From: Acinetobacter piscicola
GTDB taxonomy: Bacteria > Pseudomonadota > Gammaproteobacteria > Pseudomonadales > Moraxellaceae
Assembly (NCBI RefSeq): GCF_002233755.1
Contig: NZ_KZ268704.1
Span: 114,473-178,472, forward strand
Direction: 5' to 3'
Length of the DNA: 64,000 nt
Below are positions 31,152-40,583 of the stretch, piece after piece; position 1 is the stretch's first letter; every line of letters starts with the position of its first letter. The notes beneath the pieces were generated by a model. It saw only the letters and a program-made list of their open reading frames with translations, did no database searches and was not told where the DNA came from. A program made the position numbers and the translations under genes.

Positions 31152-31967
31152 ATGAAAAACAAAGTTATTTTAATTACAGGTGCATCCCTAGGTATAGGTT
31201 ATGCTATCGCTGAAAAGCTCTATCAAGCTGGATATATTGTTTATGGTACAAGTCGAAAAGTGACAAAATCACATCAATCATTCCCCTTTAAGATGATTGA
31301 TTTAGATGTTACACATGATCATTCAGTTAAATCAGCCGTTCAAAAAGTCATAGATTTAGAAGGTCATATTGATGTGCTCATCAATAATGCAGGATTTGCT
31401 ATCGCACCAGCCGCCGCTGAAGAAAGTTCAATGGCACAAGCGCAATCAATTTTTAACACCAATTTTTTTGGTATGGTTCGTATGACTCAGGCTGTAATCC
31501 CACATATGCGTCAACAAGGCGGCGGACAAATTATTAATATTGGCTCTGTAATGGGATTTTTCCCATTACCTTATTGGGCACTTTATTCGTCAACGAAACA
31601 TGCGATTCGTGGATATTCTGAGGCTTTGAGTCATGAATTAAGGTCACAAAATATTCATGTGAGTGTTATTGAGCCAGCTCAGACAAAGACATCTTTAGAT
31701 GCTCATTTACTTGAGGCAGACTTGAAAATTCCACACTATGATACTGTCCGTACTCAGCAACATCGAATCATGGAAGAACTAATGGAAAAGTCGGATGATC
31801 CAAGTATCGTAGCGAATAAGGTGTTACTTGTTATCTCTAAAACCTCTCCAAATCTTAACTATACGACAGGAAAATCTGCATTAGGCTTTAGATTATTTAG
31901 GCAGCTTATCCCTTCAAAAATCTCATACTTTGCTATTCAAAAAGGACTGAAACTTTCAAAGGCTTAA
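31152..31967 (+). CDS. Short-chain dehydrogenase/reductase
   Basis: The protein has 271 residues. TGASLGIGYAIAEKL is the NAD(P)-binding Gly motif, NNAGFAIAP follows, and the catalytic Ser/Tyr/Lys are in GSVMGF and YSSTKHAIRGYSEAL. The C-terminal extension (FRLFRQLIPSKISYFAIQKGL) resembles lipid- or retinol-type SDRs. The ribosome binding site is within TTTAGGAAAATCCC. A member of the putative HxlR regulon; the substrate is unknown. Confidence 0.9.
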   Translation: MKNKVILITGASLGIGYAIAEKLYQAGYIVYGTSRKVTKSHQSFPFKMIDLDVTHDHSVKSAVQKVIDLEGHIDVLINNAGFAIAPAAAEESSMAQAQSIFNTNFFGMVRMTQAVIPHMRQQGGGQIINIGSVMGFFPLPYWALYSSTKHAIRGYSEALSHELRSQNIHVSVIEPAQTKTSLDAHLLEADLKIPHYDTVRTQQHRIMEELMEKSDDPSIVANKVLLVISKTSPNLNYTTGKSALGFRLFRQLIPSKISYFAIQKGLKLSKA

Positions 31968-31987
31968 GTAAAATCAAGCTATAGTAT

Positions 31988-32020
31988 TAAAGCCATGTCT
32001 AAACGGGTATGGCTTTTTTA
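31988..32020 (+). terminator. Terminator after the SDR gene
   Basis: An AAAGCCAT/ATGGCTTT stem is followed by TTTTTA on the plus strand. From here to the next operator (32021-32271) there is no gene. Confidence 0.75.
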
Positions 32021-32271
32021 TTCAATTTTCCTCTATTCATAACTTCTCAGTTAAAAAGCACTTTGAGATCAAATTTTAAGCTAATATCTCAAGCGTTATA
32101 TTCAACTCACACTAGTATTCAATGACATTATATACCTTAATAAATCAATAATTTATATTTATAAAAATAAGAAAATGATGATAAAAATTATTCACCTTTG
32201 TATCTATGTAATAAGCTCATTAGATTAAAAATCGTTTTATTTAATCAAACTGATGAACTAATTCCATAAAT

Positions 32272-32294
32272 GTAACTATCTTTTTAGTAGTAAC
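32272..32294. promoter_or_regulatory. HxlR-type operator, copy 3
   Basis: Arms GTAACTAT and TAGTAGTAAC surround a T-rich centre, differing from copy 2 at one or two positions. It lies about 160 bases before the quinone oxidoreductase start. Confidence 0.7.
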
Positions 32295-32456
32295 TATCTA
32301 TTATTTGGATTATGATAAAAAATAAACATTGTTGATGACTCGAATATACTTTTAAGCTTTAACTAAAGAGTCTGATATGCAACCTAGTCTGAAAATTTAA
32401 TGTAGATTTACACGTGTAAAACATTAAAACAAAAAGCAAACCAATTGAGGTCTTAT

Positions 32457-33455
32457 ATGAAAGCAGCCTACATAAACCGTTATGGCAATATTGATGATGT
32501 ACAACTGGATGAACAATCTAAACCATTGATTACAGAGAATGATGTACTTGTCAAAATACATGCAGCAAGTATTAATCCACTGGATTTAAGGGTTTTAGAA
32601 GGTGAATTTAAGGCAATTCTACCTGTAAAGTTTCCTTTTATTTTAGGTAATGATTTTGCAGGTACAGTTGTCCAAGTTGGCGTAAATGTTAAACATTTTA
32701 AAACTGGAGATGAAGTGTATGCCAAGACTGACCAAAATGGTGCTTTTGCTGAATATACTGTAGTTCAGCAATCTTCACTGGCTCTAAAACCTCAAAATAT
32801 TTCTATGGAACTCGCAGCCTCTCTCCCTCTTGTTTCATTGACTGCATGGCAGGCCTTGGTTGAAATTGCGAAGGTTCAAGCGGGACAAAAAGTGCTTATT
32901 CATGCTGGTTCTGGCGGTGTTGGTTCAATCGCTATTCAGCTTGCGAAACACTTAGGTGCGACTGTTGCGACAACCACAAGTGGTAAAAACGCTCAATGGG
33001 TCAAAACATTAGGTGCAGACATTATCATTGACTACAAAACCACTGATTTTGAACAAGAACTTAAAGACTATGACGTAGTGTTAGATACACAAGGTGGAAA
33101 AACTTTAGAGAAATCTCTAAATGTCCTTAAACGCGGTGGTCGTATTATCAGTATCTCGGGTCCACCTGATCGCGAGTTCGCAGAAGCAATCCATGCAAAT
33201 TGGTTACTGAAATGTATTATCCCCCTTTTAAGTTGGTCAATCCGAAATAAAGCCAAAAAAAGAGGAATTACTTACTCATTTTTGTTTATGCAACCAAATG
33301 GTCAGCAACTATCTGAAATTTCAAAGTTAGTCGAGTCTGGGAAAATAAATCCAATCGTTGATAAGACTTATACATTTCCGGAGATTAAAGATGCTTTTCA
33401 ATATGTGAATACTGGACGAGCAAAAGGTAAAGTCGTCTTAAAAATTGCAGATTAA
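32457..33455 (+). CDS. Zinc-independent NADP-dependent quinone oxidoreductase (MDR family)
   Basis: The protein has 332 residues from the ATG at 32457, preceded by GAGG; an in-frame TTG at 32445 is rejected. ASINPLDLRVLEGEF, ILGNDFAGTVVQVG and the nucleotide-binding HAGSGGVGSIAIQLAK identify the family, which reduces quinones or enones. No zinc-site cysteines are seen. A member of the putative HxlR regulon. Confidence 0.9.
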   Translation: MKAAYINRYGNIDDVQLDEQSKPLITENDVLVKIHAASINPLDLRVLEGEFKAILPVKFPFILGNDFAGTVVQVGVNVKHFKTGDEVYAKTDQNGAFAEYTVVQQSSLALKPQNISMELAASLPLVSLTAWQALVEIAKVQAGQKVLIHAGSGGVGSIAIQLAKHLGATVATTTSGKNAQWVKTLGADIIIDYKTTDFEQELKDYDVVLDTQGGKTLEKSLNVLKRGGRIISISGPPDREFAEAIHANWLLKCIIPLLSWSIRNKAKKRGITYSFLFMQPNGQQLSEISKLVESGKINPIVDKTYTFPEIKDAFQYVNTGRAKGKVVLKIAD

Positions 33456-33618
33456 TATGAGAACCTAGGATTCTGTCTCTTATATTGGCACTAAATATAG
33501 TTAGATTTAGATACAGTTTTTTAAACCGTATTCCTTACCCCTCCAAGTACGACTCAAAAAAGCCGATCCAATCCAAATTTTGATGTGGGGTAAGTTGAAG
33601 GGTAAAAGCACAGATAAA

Positions 33619-33650
33619 AAATAAGCCCTTGTAATAACAAGGGCTTATTT
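33619..33650. terminator. Terminator between the quinone oxidoreductase and tRNA-Ser
   Basis: A 14-bp perfect stem (AAATAAGCCCTTGT/ACAAGGGCTTATTT) with an AATA loop serves the minus-strand tRNA and possibly the plus-strand gene. Confidence 0.85.
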
Positions 33651-33657
33651 AGATATT

Positions 33658-33747
33658 TGGCGGAAGCGGTGAGATTCGAACTCACGGAGGACTCACACCC
33701 TCGTCGGTTTTCAAGACCGGTGCATTAAACCGCTCTGCCACGCTTCC
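33658..33747 (-). tRNA. tRNA-Ser (anticodon TGA)
   Basis: The minus strand reads from GGAAGCGTGGCAGAGCGG to CCGCTTCCGCCA, including an encoded CCA. The anticodon loop CTTGAAA gives TGA. The long variable arm and 90-nt length are as expected for serine. It lies 90 bases from the greB remnant and is not the insertion target of the island. Confidence 0.97.
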
Positions 33748-33837
33748 AATGGCGGCTATCATATAAATAAAATTCGAACTTGGCAAATCTTTTTAAACAT
33801 TTTTTCAATCAAATGTACAAAATAAAATCAATAACGA

Positions 33838-34191
33838 CTAATTTGCTGAATTTTCAAGCTTTTCATATCGAATTGAGTTGATGTACCAAAGCTTCTTTCC
33901 TAGCGGAGTAACAACTTCAACTTCATCATTCACTTGTTTGGACAGCAAGGCACGTGCGATTGGTGAGTCTATCGAAATATGCTGCGGATGATGATCATAA
34001 ATTTCATCAACACCTACAATACGTAAAGTTTTCAACTCTCCTTCATCATTTTCAATTTCAACCCATGCACCAAAATATACTTTTCCTTCCTGCTCAGGAG
34101 AAAAATCAATAATCCTAAGCTCTTCTAAGCGCTTACCTAAATATCTTACGCGTCGATCAATTTTCCTAAGTATTTGTTTATTATATTGATA
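33838..34191 (-). pseudogene. greB: Host greB, 3' two thirds (split by the island)
   Basis: Reading leftward from the TAT codon at 34191 the frame is open for 117 residues (YQYNKQILRKIDRRVRYLGK... to YEKLENSAN). It includes EQEGKVYFGAWVEIENDEG, the GreB C-terminal domain. The missing 48 N-terminal residues lie intact at 57008-57157, on the same strand, and end at the same Tyr codon. No start codon with a ribosome binding site precedes the fragment, so it is presumably not made. Confidence 0.93.
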
Positions 34192-34681
34192 TTACAACCC
34201 CATTACAGAACATACTATTTACAATGTCTTTAGAAAAAAAACCCAAAAAAATATATACATAAAAATATGTAAACACCCCTAACTATATAATAAATAGTAT
34301 ATTTGATGAGTTATTTCCAATTATCACTTTCTCGAACTGTAAAGATTAAATAAAATCAGACATATGAATCAAATCATTGATTATATTTTTCTTTCAGTTT
34401 CTTGGTAAGAAAAAACCCAATATTGAATTTAAAAAAATTTATTATAAAACACCTTGATATAAAGACTAATATCTTTAATCCCCTAATGATTTGCATAATA
34501 TTGTTGCTATACTCGCTCTACTTTCAAATTTGAGAAAAAACCTCTCGATTACTAAATTATCGTAATATAATCCCTTGTGATTCATATACAAAAATTTCAT
34601 GTATAATCTCTATTTAATGATTGACCAATTAAATAAGCCTGTTTCAACTCAATTAAAGTGTAGGTTTTAATAAACTATCAA

Positions 34682-34780
34682 AATCCGAAAATTGCATGCT
34701 TATGCAGCAGTCTCGGCGCAGTGCATGATTTTGATCTGGCAAGCCGAATTGCACTTTCGATGGCTTTTGTGATAAGGATT
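34682..34780 (+). ncRNA. Possible structured RNA upstream of a small ORF
   Basis: An outer AATCC/GGATT pairing encloses AAAAT..CATGC/GCATG.ATTTT and AAGCC/GGCTT hairpins. This stretch is richer in G and C than the surrounding DNA. It ends about 125 bases before a small ORF. No known riboswitch or sRNA family was recognised. The fold was found by eye only. Confidence 0.3.
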
Positions 34781-34905
34781 GGAATTCTTTATTTTCTAGT
34801 TTAGAAGAATACAACTGTAAATAAATCGGTGGTATTGCTTTAGAAACACTAAATTCAGTAGCTTTTCTGGGTTTGAAATTCTATTCATTGTAAGGAGATT
34901 TAAAA

Positions 34906-35103
34906 GTGAAAAAATACGGTGTTGAAATTATTCCTAGACCAGCAATTAAAGCAACAAAAAGGCTAGATTTGAACGGAAAAATGGGAGAAGAAATGATTAA
35001 ATCACTGACAAAATTAATTTTAATTCGCCATCAAAAAGCATTTAAGCGTTTAAGCGTTTATCTGAAATGTGAGTTTCGAAGACATTTCACACATGAAACT
35101 TAG
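34906..35103 (+). CDS. Small basic protein of unknown function
   Basis: The 65-residue frame starts with GTG behind TAAGGAG. It is rich in Lys and Arg, with MGEEMIKSLTKLILIRHQKAFKRL likely helical. A regulatory or excision role is conceivable for a small basic protein near an island end, but no family is recognised. After it, 35104-35420 contains no gene. Confidence 0.45.
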   Translation: MKKYGVEIIPRPAIKATKRLDLNGKMGEEMIKSLTKLILIRHQKAFKRLSVYLKCEFRRHFTHET

Positions 35104-35420
35104 ATAAAAAGTCATTTTTGATAGTTATTTTCCACATTAAAACTGCTTTATTATACAAAGATTTAAAAGTTAATACTTACCCAAGCAACTAAATTTTAAG
35201 GCATGGCATGAATATGAGGTATACGTAATTCTCTTTAGGGATAGTTTTGTACAACCAAGCCGTGAAAAAACCATCAATATTGAATTTAAGAAAAATCATA
35301 AGATCTAAAAAATTAATTTCATATGTTTTAATGCTAATTGTAAATGACAGATAATATGAGATTAATTTTCTTAATTAAATCAAGAAATTTTTAGTTTTCT
35401 TGATTTAATTTGCGGATTAA

Positions 35421-36038
35421 TTAATTAAATTCAGAATGCTTATAAACCTCAGTGTCATATTTTTTTTGTTTAGCGATGATATTATTTTTGAGTATATCTA
35501 CCTTATCTTGATGTATTTTCACAAAATCCTTTTGCGCTGCCTGCCATGCATCAAAACCTTGCTTCAAGTCAGCAATCGTACCTTCCACAAATCTACCTTT
35601 AAAAAACAAATTATGATTTTGCAAGTTAATCTCGCACGGTCTGAACAGATACATGCAGTAGCTATCGTCATTGCGCTTCTCTACATACAATACACTGTCC
35701 ATAATGGCATCCCACCCATGCAGCATCATTTCACCTGTGCCTTCTTCACGAATTAAGTATTGGTGATAATAAATCGAGCTGTTCACGATCAGAATATTTT
35801 TCGCCTCACTGCCATATTTCCGCACAGTGGCATGACCTTCGAGGAAATATTTTTTTACAACGTCAGGTATCCATTGAAAGTCTTTTTCATCAATTTTATT
35901 GAATGTTGTGTACTCAATCCGTTCATGTTTCATCACGCCTTTTTCATCCAAATGCCATTGACGGTTTTTGGCGCTAAGTTTGAGATAAATCACTAAAATG
36001 ACAATCCCTAATATTGTTATGAGCGTGATTATTTCCAT
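35421..36038 (-). CDS. Unknown protein with one N-terminal membrane segment
   Basis: The protein has 205 residues. A membrane helix (about 4-24: ITLITILGIVILVIYLKL) is followed by a soluble domain with no recognised motif. The C-terminal ~50 residues look helical (KDFVKIHQDKVDILKNN). The gene lies alone, divergent from the recombinase operon. It could be cargo with a defence or immunity role; this is not supported by a domain. Confidence 0.6.
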   Translation of the reverse strand: MEIITLITILGIVILVIYLKLSAKNRQWHLDEKGVMKHERIEYTTFNKIDEKDFQWIPDVVKKYFLEGHATVRKYGSEAKNILIVNSSIYYHQYLIREEGTGEMMLHGWDAIMDSVLYVEKRNDDSYCMYLFRPCEINLQNHNLFFKGRFVEGTIADLKQGFDAWQAAQKDFVKIHQDKVDILKNNIIAKQKKYDTEVYKHSEFN

Positions 36039-36334
36039 TGTATTCTGCCTGTAACCCCAAATTATTTTATGCTCTAATTTTCAATGTATTGAGAGGCTTA
36101 TTCAAGACTACTTTTGCACTGGTTTTATCTTAATCGAGCTATTGTTAACAACTCCAGCAGCGGGCACATTTTCATCTTCAATTTTTTCAGAAATGATATA
36201 TATATAATAGAGCCATTTAGACTCTATTTTTTAAGTTATTTAACAATCTCGAAACATGTGTCAATAATTTCACATCAACTGTCATTTAACTTCTAATTTA
36301 AAAATAAAATAAATCCATTTAAAAAATTAGAATT

Positions 36335-36389
36335 ACATTATAAACATATACCACACCACCAACCCAAAACACATTATAAACACATACCA
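36335..36389. repeat. Two 19-bp direct repeats upstream of the recombinase operon
   Basis: ACATTATAAACATATACCA at 36335 and ACATTATAAACACATACCA at 36371 differ at one base and are 36 bases apart. They lie in the gene-free stretch 36039-36507 about 120 bases before the first recombinase gene and may bind a regulator or recombinase. Confidence 0.5.
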
Positions 36390-36507
36390 TATTTCAAAAT
36401 TTAAAATAATAAAAATTAACAAATAAAATATATTTTAACTTAATTCCTTATTGACATTATTTTAATTTAAAATAAATTTATTAAAATAATTATTGGATTG
36501 TAGTATT

Positions 36508-37818
36508 ATGTCATATATAAAGAAAATATATGTCAATTACATAGATTGCACCACTAATAGCATTTTCACGTTACCTAGTTTATTAACTGAGAAAGGAATC
36601 ATAATTTCCCATACTAGGTACTTAGCATGGTTTAACTATAAAAGCGAATCATGGAAAGAACGATCATGCTATGCACTCAAAATTTTATTGAAATATATAA
36701 ATTCTGTTCCAAAAATTGATAATGCTACTAAATTACTCAAAGCTTTCACTGAAGCTTTAATCACAGGAACAATTGATCCAACAACCCGTATTGATACTCT
36801 TGAACTTTATTGGCGACCACGCACAGTCAGAGATACCAATAATCTATTGTTTCACATTACTCATTACACAGATTTTCTGATGCTGCAGGATGAACATTCA
36901 ACAATTCGTGTAAATCCATTTCGCAAAGCTACAAGTTATGAAGAGCGTCTAAATTGGTGTGCTTATTATCATAAGCAAGCACATGTCTTTCTGAATCATT
37001 TAACTAAAAAAGATTTATCACAACAGCAAATTCGTTTGGTTGGCTCGTTCACTGAGGATCTGATTGATTTTGAATATGCAGTTCGTTTTCCTGAAGATCA
37101 AATTGAAAGGTTGATTTACTTAGGATTTGAAAAAAATGGACAATATGACTATAAATCGCAAGCGATTACGATGTTGATGAATTATGGTGGGCTTAGAAAA
37201 AGTGAAATTTTTCATATTTACACTTCGGATATCACATTAAACCCAAATCGCCCTCAAGAGGCTCTTGTTCGTGTTTATCATCCTGAATTAGGTGTATCTC
37301 CATATCCTCATTTCAAAAATAGACGTGAATTTCTTTTATCCACAACACCGTTCAAACCAAGAAATAATTACCCATTTACAGAACGTTTATATGCAGGATG
37401 GAAAAACCCATTACTTACATCTAAACAAGGTTATTTTGAGGTTGTATTTAATCCACCAGATAAAGCTAAAGAATTTTTATTAATATGGGCAAATTATTTA
37501 AAATTTCAAAGAATTGAACCATCAAAAAGTAATCCACACCCTTTCGCATTTACAAATACGCTAGGGGAGCCTGAAACTATAAAAAACTTTCAACGACTGC
37601 ATAAACGTGCAGTAGAGCGTATCGGACTAATTTGTAAAAAAGCTCTTGGTACGACCGAGCATGGTCATCGTCATGCATATGGATTTCGAGCACGTCAGGC
37701 TGGTTTAAATCAAGTCGAAATTCAAAAAGCCATGCATCATAAAAGTCCAACTTCGTGCCTTGTTTATATCAAACCAACAATTGAAGAAGTACAAGAAAAG
37801 TTGAGAGCGATTAAATGA
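36508..37818 (+). CDS. gmtY: Tyrosine recombinase, GmtY-like
   Basis: The protein has 436 residues from the ATG at 36508 (an upstream in-frame TTG at 36493 gives 441). The catalytic region of the tyrosine recombinase fold is visible: MNYGGLRKSEIFHI (first Arg, about 229), HGHRHAYGFRARQAG (His-x-x-Arg region, about 386), MHHKSPTSCLVYIKP (His, then the Tyr nucleophile near 422). It overlaps the next gene by 4 bases. The three-gene arrangement of a ~440-aa recombinase, a ~920-aa integrase and a ~205-aa third protein fits the Gamma-Mobile-Trio; the names are assigned by recalled architecture. Confidence 0.75.
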   Translation: MSYIKKIYVNYIDCTTNSIFTLPSLLTEKGIIISHTRYLAWFNYKSESWKERSCYALKILLKYINSVPKIDNATKLLKAFTEALITGTIDPTTRIDTLELYWRPRTVRDTNNLLFHITHYTDFLMLQDEHSTIRVNPFRKATSYEERLNWCAYYHKQAHVFLNHLTKKDLSQQQIRLVGSFTEDLIDFEYAVRFPEDQIERLIYLGFEKNGQYDYKSQAITMLMNYGGLRKSEIFHIYTSDITLNPNRPQEALVRVYHPELGVSPYPHFKNRREFLLSTTPFKPRNNYPFTERLYAGWKNPLLTSKQGYFEVVFNPPDKAKEFLLIWANYLKFQRIEPSKSNPHPFAFTNTLGEPETIKNFQRLHKRAVERIGLICKKALGTTEHGHRHAYGFRARQAGLNQVEIQKAMHHKSPTSCLVYIKPTIEEVQEKLRAIK

Positions 37819-40583
37819 TTAAACCTCAAGCTATCAGACAAATTGAAAGTAAACGATTTAATAAGGAGTTTTCGACTTTTCCAGATTTGGATTCTTTAAA
37901 GCAATTCTGTAAAAATGTTGGTATTACCAATTCCGTATCATATAAACAAAGTTACAAAGAATATGGACTACCTGCACACCCTGAAAGAATTTATGACGAA
38001 TGGATCAGCTATAAAGAATTTTTTGATATAGTCGATTTTATTTCATACCTTGAACTAAAAAATTTGATAGAAAGCAAAAATCTTAAAAATGCTAAAGAAT
38101 ACAAAATTTTTATTTTAAAATTAAATGATCCAAGCCTTCCACTTGATCCACAGACTGCATATCTAAATGAATGGGAAAATTGGTACAAATTTTTAGGTAA
38201 AACTGAACCGTTTAAACCTGATTTTATTTCACCAAGCTTTATAACTTGGGCAATTAAAATCAAAGAATTCATGACTAAAGCCCGTGGTGGTGGCACTAAA
38301 GAAACTCAGCTCTGTCGTTTCGTCCGTCTTTATATCGAACGATTTGATAAAAGCAAAACACCACATGCTTTTCTCATACAGGAAAAATTCGATGTAAAAC
38401 CCTTTCGAGATATTCTTGAAAATATAGAATCTGAACCGATGAGGAGAAAACTCGTTGTTTATGTCAATGAATTCTTAGATTACATTATTGATAATGATTT
38501 AACGATTGAAGATGAAGAAACAGGCGAAATAGTACGAGTCGATAATGCTCGAAATCCGTTCTCCCTTTTACTCAATCAACAAAATATATCATCTAGCTCA
38601 ATTCGTTCTGAAACGACAAAGCCATGCTTACAATATCATTTTGTCAAAAAAGCCCAAGAATGGATTATTCCATCCAATGCAAAAAGCTTCCAAGATTTAG
38701 AGCAACTTCATAAATTTGATGCAGATTGGGTAAAAGTAAGTTTTGATCAATTAGATATTTATGACCCTGATTGTGTTTATCGTGTAGTTGATAATCAAGC
38801 ATACTTATGGTGCCCAACAGACTGGATTCATACTTATGCACTCACCAAAGTGCCATTACGTGGTCGTCAAATTGCCTATAATGATTCAGGTGAAGCTGAT
38901 GAATATTTAGCTGAATTAGATTCACAAAATAAAATTATTTGGGAAAAGAATAGTTCCCCACTTTCGGGTTTGACTAAAGAACAATCGTTTATTAAAAGGA
39001 TGCCTGATGGTCAGACAGGTATTTTTACCACCACAAATAAAACAAATAACAATGGGCAAGGTTACACAATTCCGTGGATACCTGAAGATTTAGCATATTG
39101 GTTAATTAGGCTACGAAAATGGCAACAAAAATATAATCCTATCTCATATCCGAGTGCTTGGATTGATTGCCAAAGAACAAACTTAAATGAAGTACAACTA
39201 AAAGCCAAAGGATTAAATTGTTTTCTTTTTAGGCGCTTTAATGATTTTGAGCCAGCAAATATTGGAAATGCTTTGACTCCGAGATTAGCAGCTGCTCTTT
39301 ATAATATACAACCTTCAAATCTTTGCTTAGCTACGCTTGAAGGAAATAGAGCTATTCTCACTACGTATAAGTCCAAATATACACCTCATAGTATGCGTGT
39401 TAGCCTCATTACAGCTTATGTCCTTGAAATGGGTATGCCTATTGAAATCGTGATGAAAATCGTTGGGCATAGCTCTGTGATCATGTCGATCTATTATTGT
39501 AAAGTTTCCAATCATGACATCAGAACACGATTAGAGGAAGGTGAAAAAATAGCCCTAAAATCTGAAGTTGAATCTATTCAAAGAACAATTGAGCAAAACA
39601 AGATTGAAAGTGTCAAAAACCAATTGGTCGGAAGTAATTTGGAGTTACTACAAGCTTTATCTAATGAGGTTCCTGCGGGTAATTATATTTTCAGAGATTA
39701 TGGAATCTGCCCTTTTGCAGCTTCAAGATGTGAGGATGGTGGAGAGTTAATTAAAAGTAGTTCATTCTACACCCCAACACCTCAAGGTTATTTAGGTACT
39801 CAGAATTGTATCCGTTGCAGGCATTTCATTACAGGACCAGCTTTTATAGGCGGTTTATTGGCAATAACAAATGAGATATTACTCCAATCCAATGATCAAT
39901 CTGAAATATGCTCAAAGTTACAACTTAAAATCAATCAGATTAATCAAGATATTGATAATATTGAAAAAGAAGAATATATAGCTAATTTGAAGAAAGAAAA
40001 ATTTGAAGGTGCTTCGAAAAGATCAAAGCTCGAGACTGAACTTCGAAATTTCGAATCAGAATATGAAACTGCTGCTAAGAAATTGGATATGCTTTTGTGT
40101 GATATTCAAGCAGCATATAGTCATATTACAAAATGCCACAAGCTCATCAATAACAATCCCCTTATAGAGAGCGATGAAAAACTCTCCTTAATTACAGCCC
40201 CTAATGCTGAATTGATATTAGAAATGGAAGAAGTGAGCCATTATCAACAATTACAAGAAGTCTGTGAAAATGCAGTCATTTATAAATCTTGTAATGCAGA
40301 TCAAGCTATTTATCCAAGGACTCAGCTCATTGATAAAATGGCAATGTTTAATGAAATTATGCCTGCTTTATTCATGTTATCTAAAGAACAGCAACTTTCG
40401 GCAGGCAATCAAATTTTTAAATTATTAATAAGTCGCCTCAAATCTTGGGATAAAGTACAAAGTGTTATAGATGGCAAGCTTAAATTGATCGAGCTTTCTG
40501 AAAATGAACAAATTTCAAAATCAGAAATTGAGATCATTCTACATAATTCACCAACTTTGATTGAGGCTAGTCATGAATCCTGA
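37815..40583 (+). CDS. gmtZ: Large tyrosine recombinase, GmtZ-like
   Basis: The protein has 922 residues. The N-terminal ~140 residues contain repeated short blocks around a DP-Y-x-x-E-W pattern (YDEWISYKEFF, LNEWENWYKFLG). A recombinase core follows, with TPHSMRVSLITAYV (about 524-537) and GHSSVIMSIYYCK (about 552-564), holding the His-x-x-Arg, second His and Tyr. A Cys cluster (CPFAASRC, CIRCRHF, about 634-673) suggests zinc binding, and a coiled-coil region lies at about 700-775. It overlaps both neighbours, so the operon is translationally coupled. Confidence 0.75.
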   Translation: MIKPQAIRQIESKRFNKEFSTFPDLDSLKQFCKNVGITNSVSYKQSYKEYGLPAHPERIYDEWISYKEFFDIVDFISYLELKNLIESKNLKNAKEYKIFILKLNDPSLPLDPQTAYLNEWENWYKFLGKTEPFKPDFISPSFITWAIKIKEFMTKARGGGTKETQLCRFVRLYIERFDKSKTPHAFLIQEKFDVKPFRDILENIESEPMRRKLVVYVNEFLDYIIDNDLTIEDEETGEIVRVDNARNPFSLLLNQQNISSSSIRSETTKPCLQYHFVKKAQEWIIPSNAKSFQDLEQLHKFDADWVKVSFDQLDIYDPDCVYRVVDNQAYLWCPTDWIHTYALTKVPLRGRQIAYNDSGEADEYLAELDSQNKIIWEKNSSPLSGLTKEQSFIKRMPDGQTGIFTTTNKTNNNGQGYTIPWIPEDLAYWLIRLRKWQQKYNPISYPSAWIDCQRTNLNEVQLKAKGLNCFLFRRFNDFEPANIGNALTPRLAAALYNIQPSNLCLATLEGNRAILTTYKSKYTPHSMRVSLITAYVLEMGMPIEIVMKIVGHSSVIMSIYYCKVSNHDIRTRLEEGEKIALKSEVESIQRTIEQNKIESVKNQLVGSNLELLQALSNEVPAGNYIFRDYGICPFAASRCEDGGELIKSSSFYTPTPQGYLGTQNCIRCRHFITGPAFIGGLLAITNEILLQSNDQSEICSKLQLKINQINQDIDNIEKEEYIANLKKEKFEGASKRSKLETELRNFESEYETAAKKLDMLLCDIQAAYSHITKCHKLINNNPLIESDEKLSLITAPNAELILEMEEVSHYQQLQEVCENAVIYKSCNADQAIYPRTQLIDKMAMFNEIMPALFMLSKEQQLSAGNQIFKLLISRLKSWDKVQSVIDGKLKLIELSENEQISKSEIEIILHNSPTLIEASHES

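Noticed and set aside
33658..33747. tRNA-Ser considered as the island attachment site
   Set aside because: The tRNA is complete, no duplicate 3' end is seen at the right boundary, and the split greB defines the site precisely.
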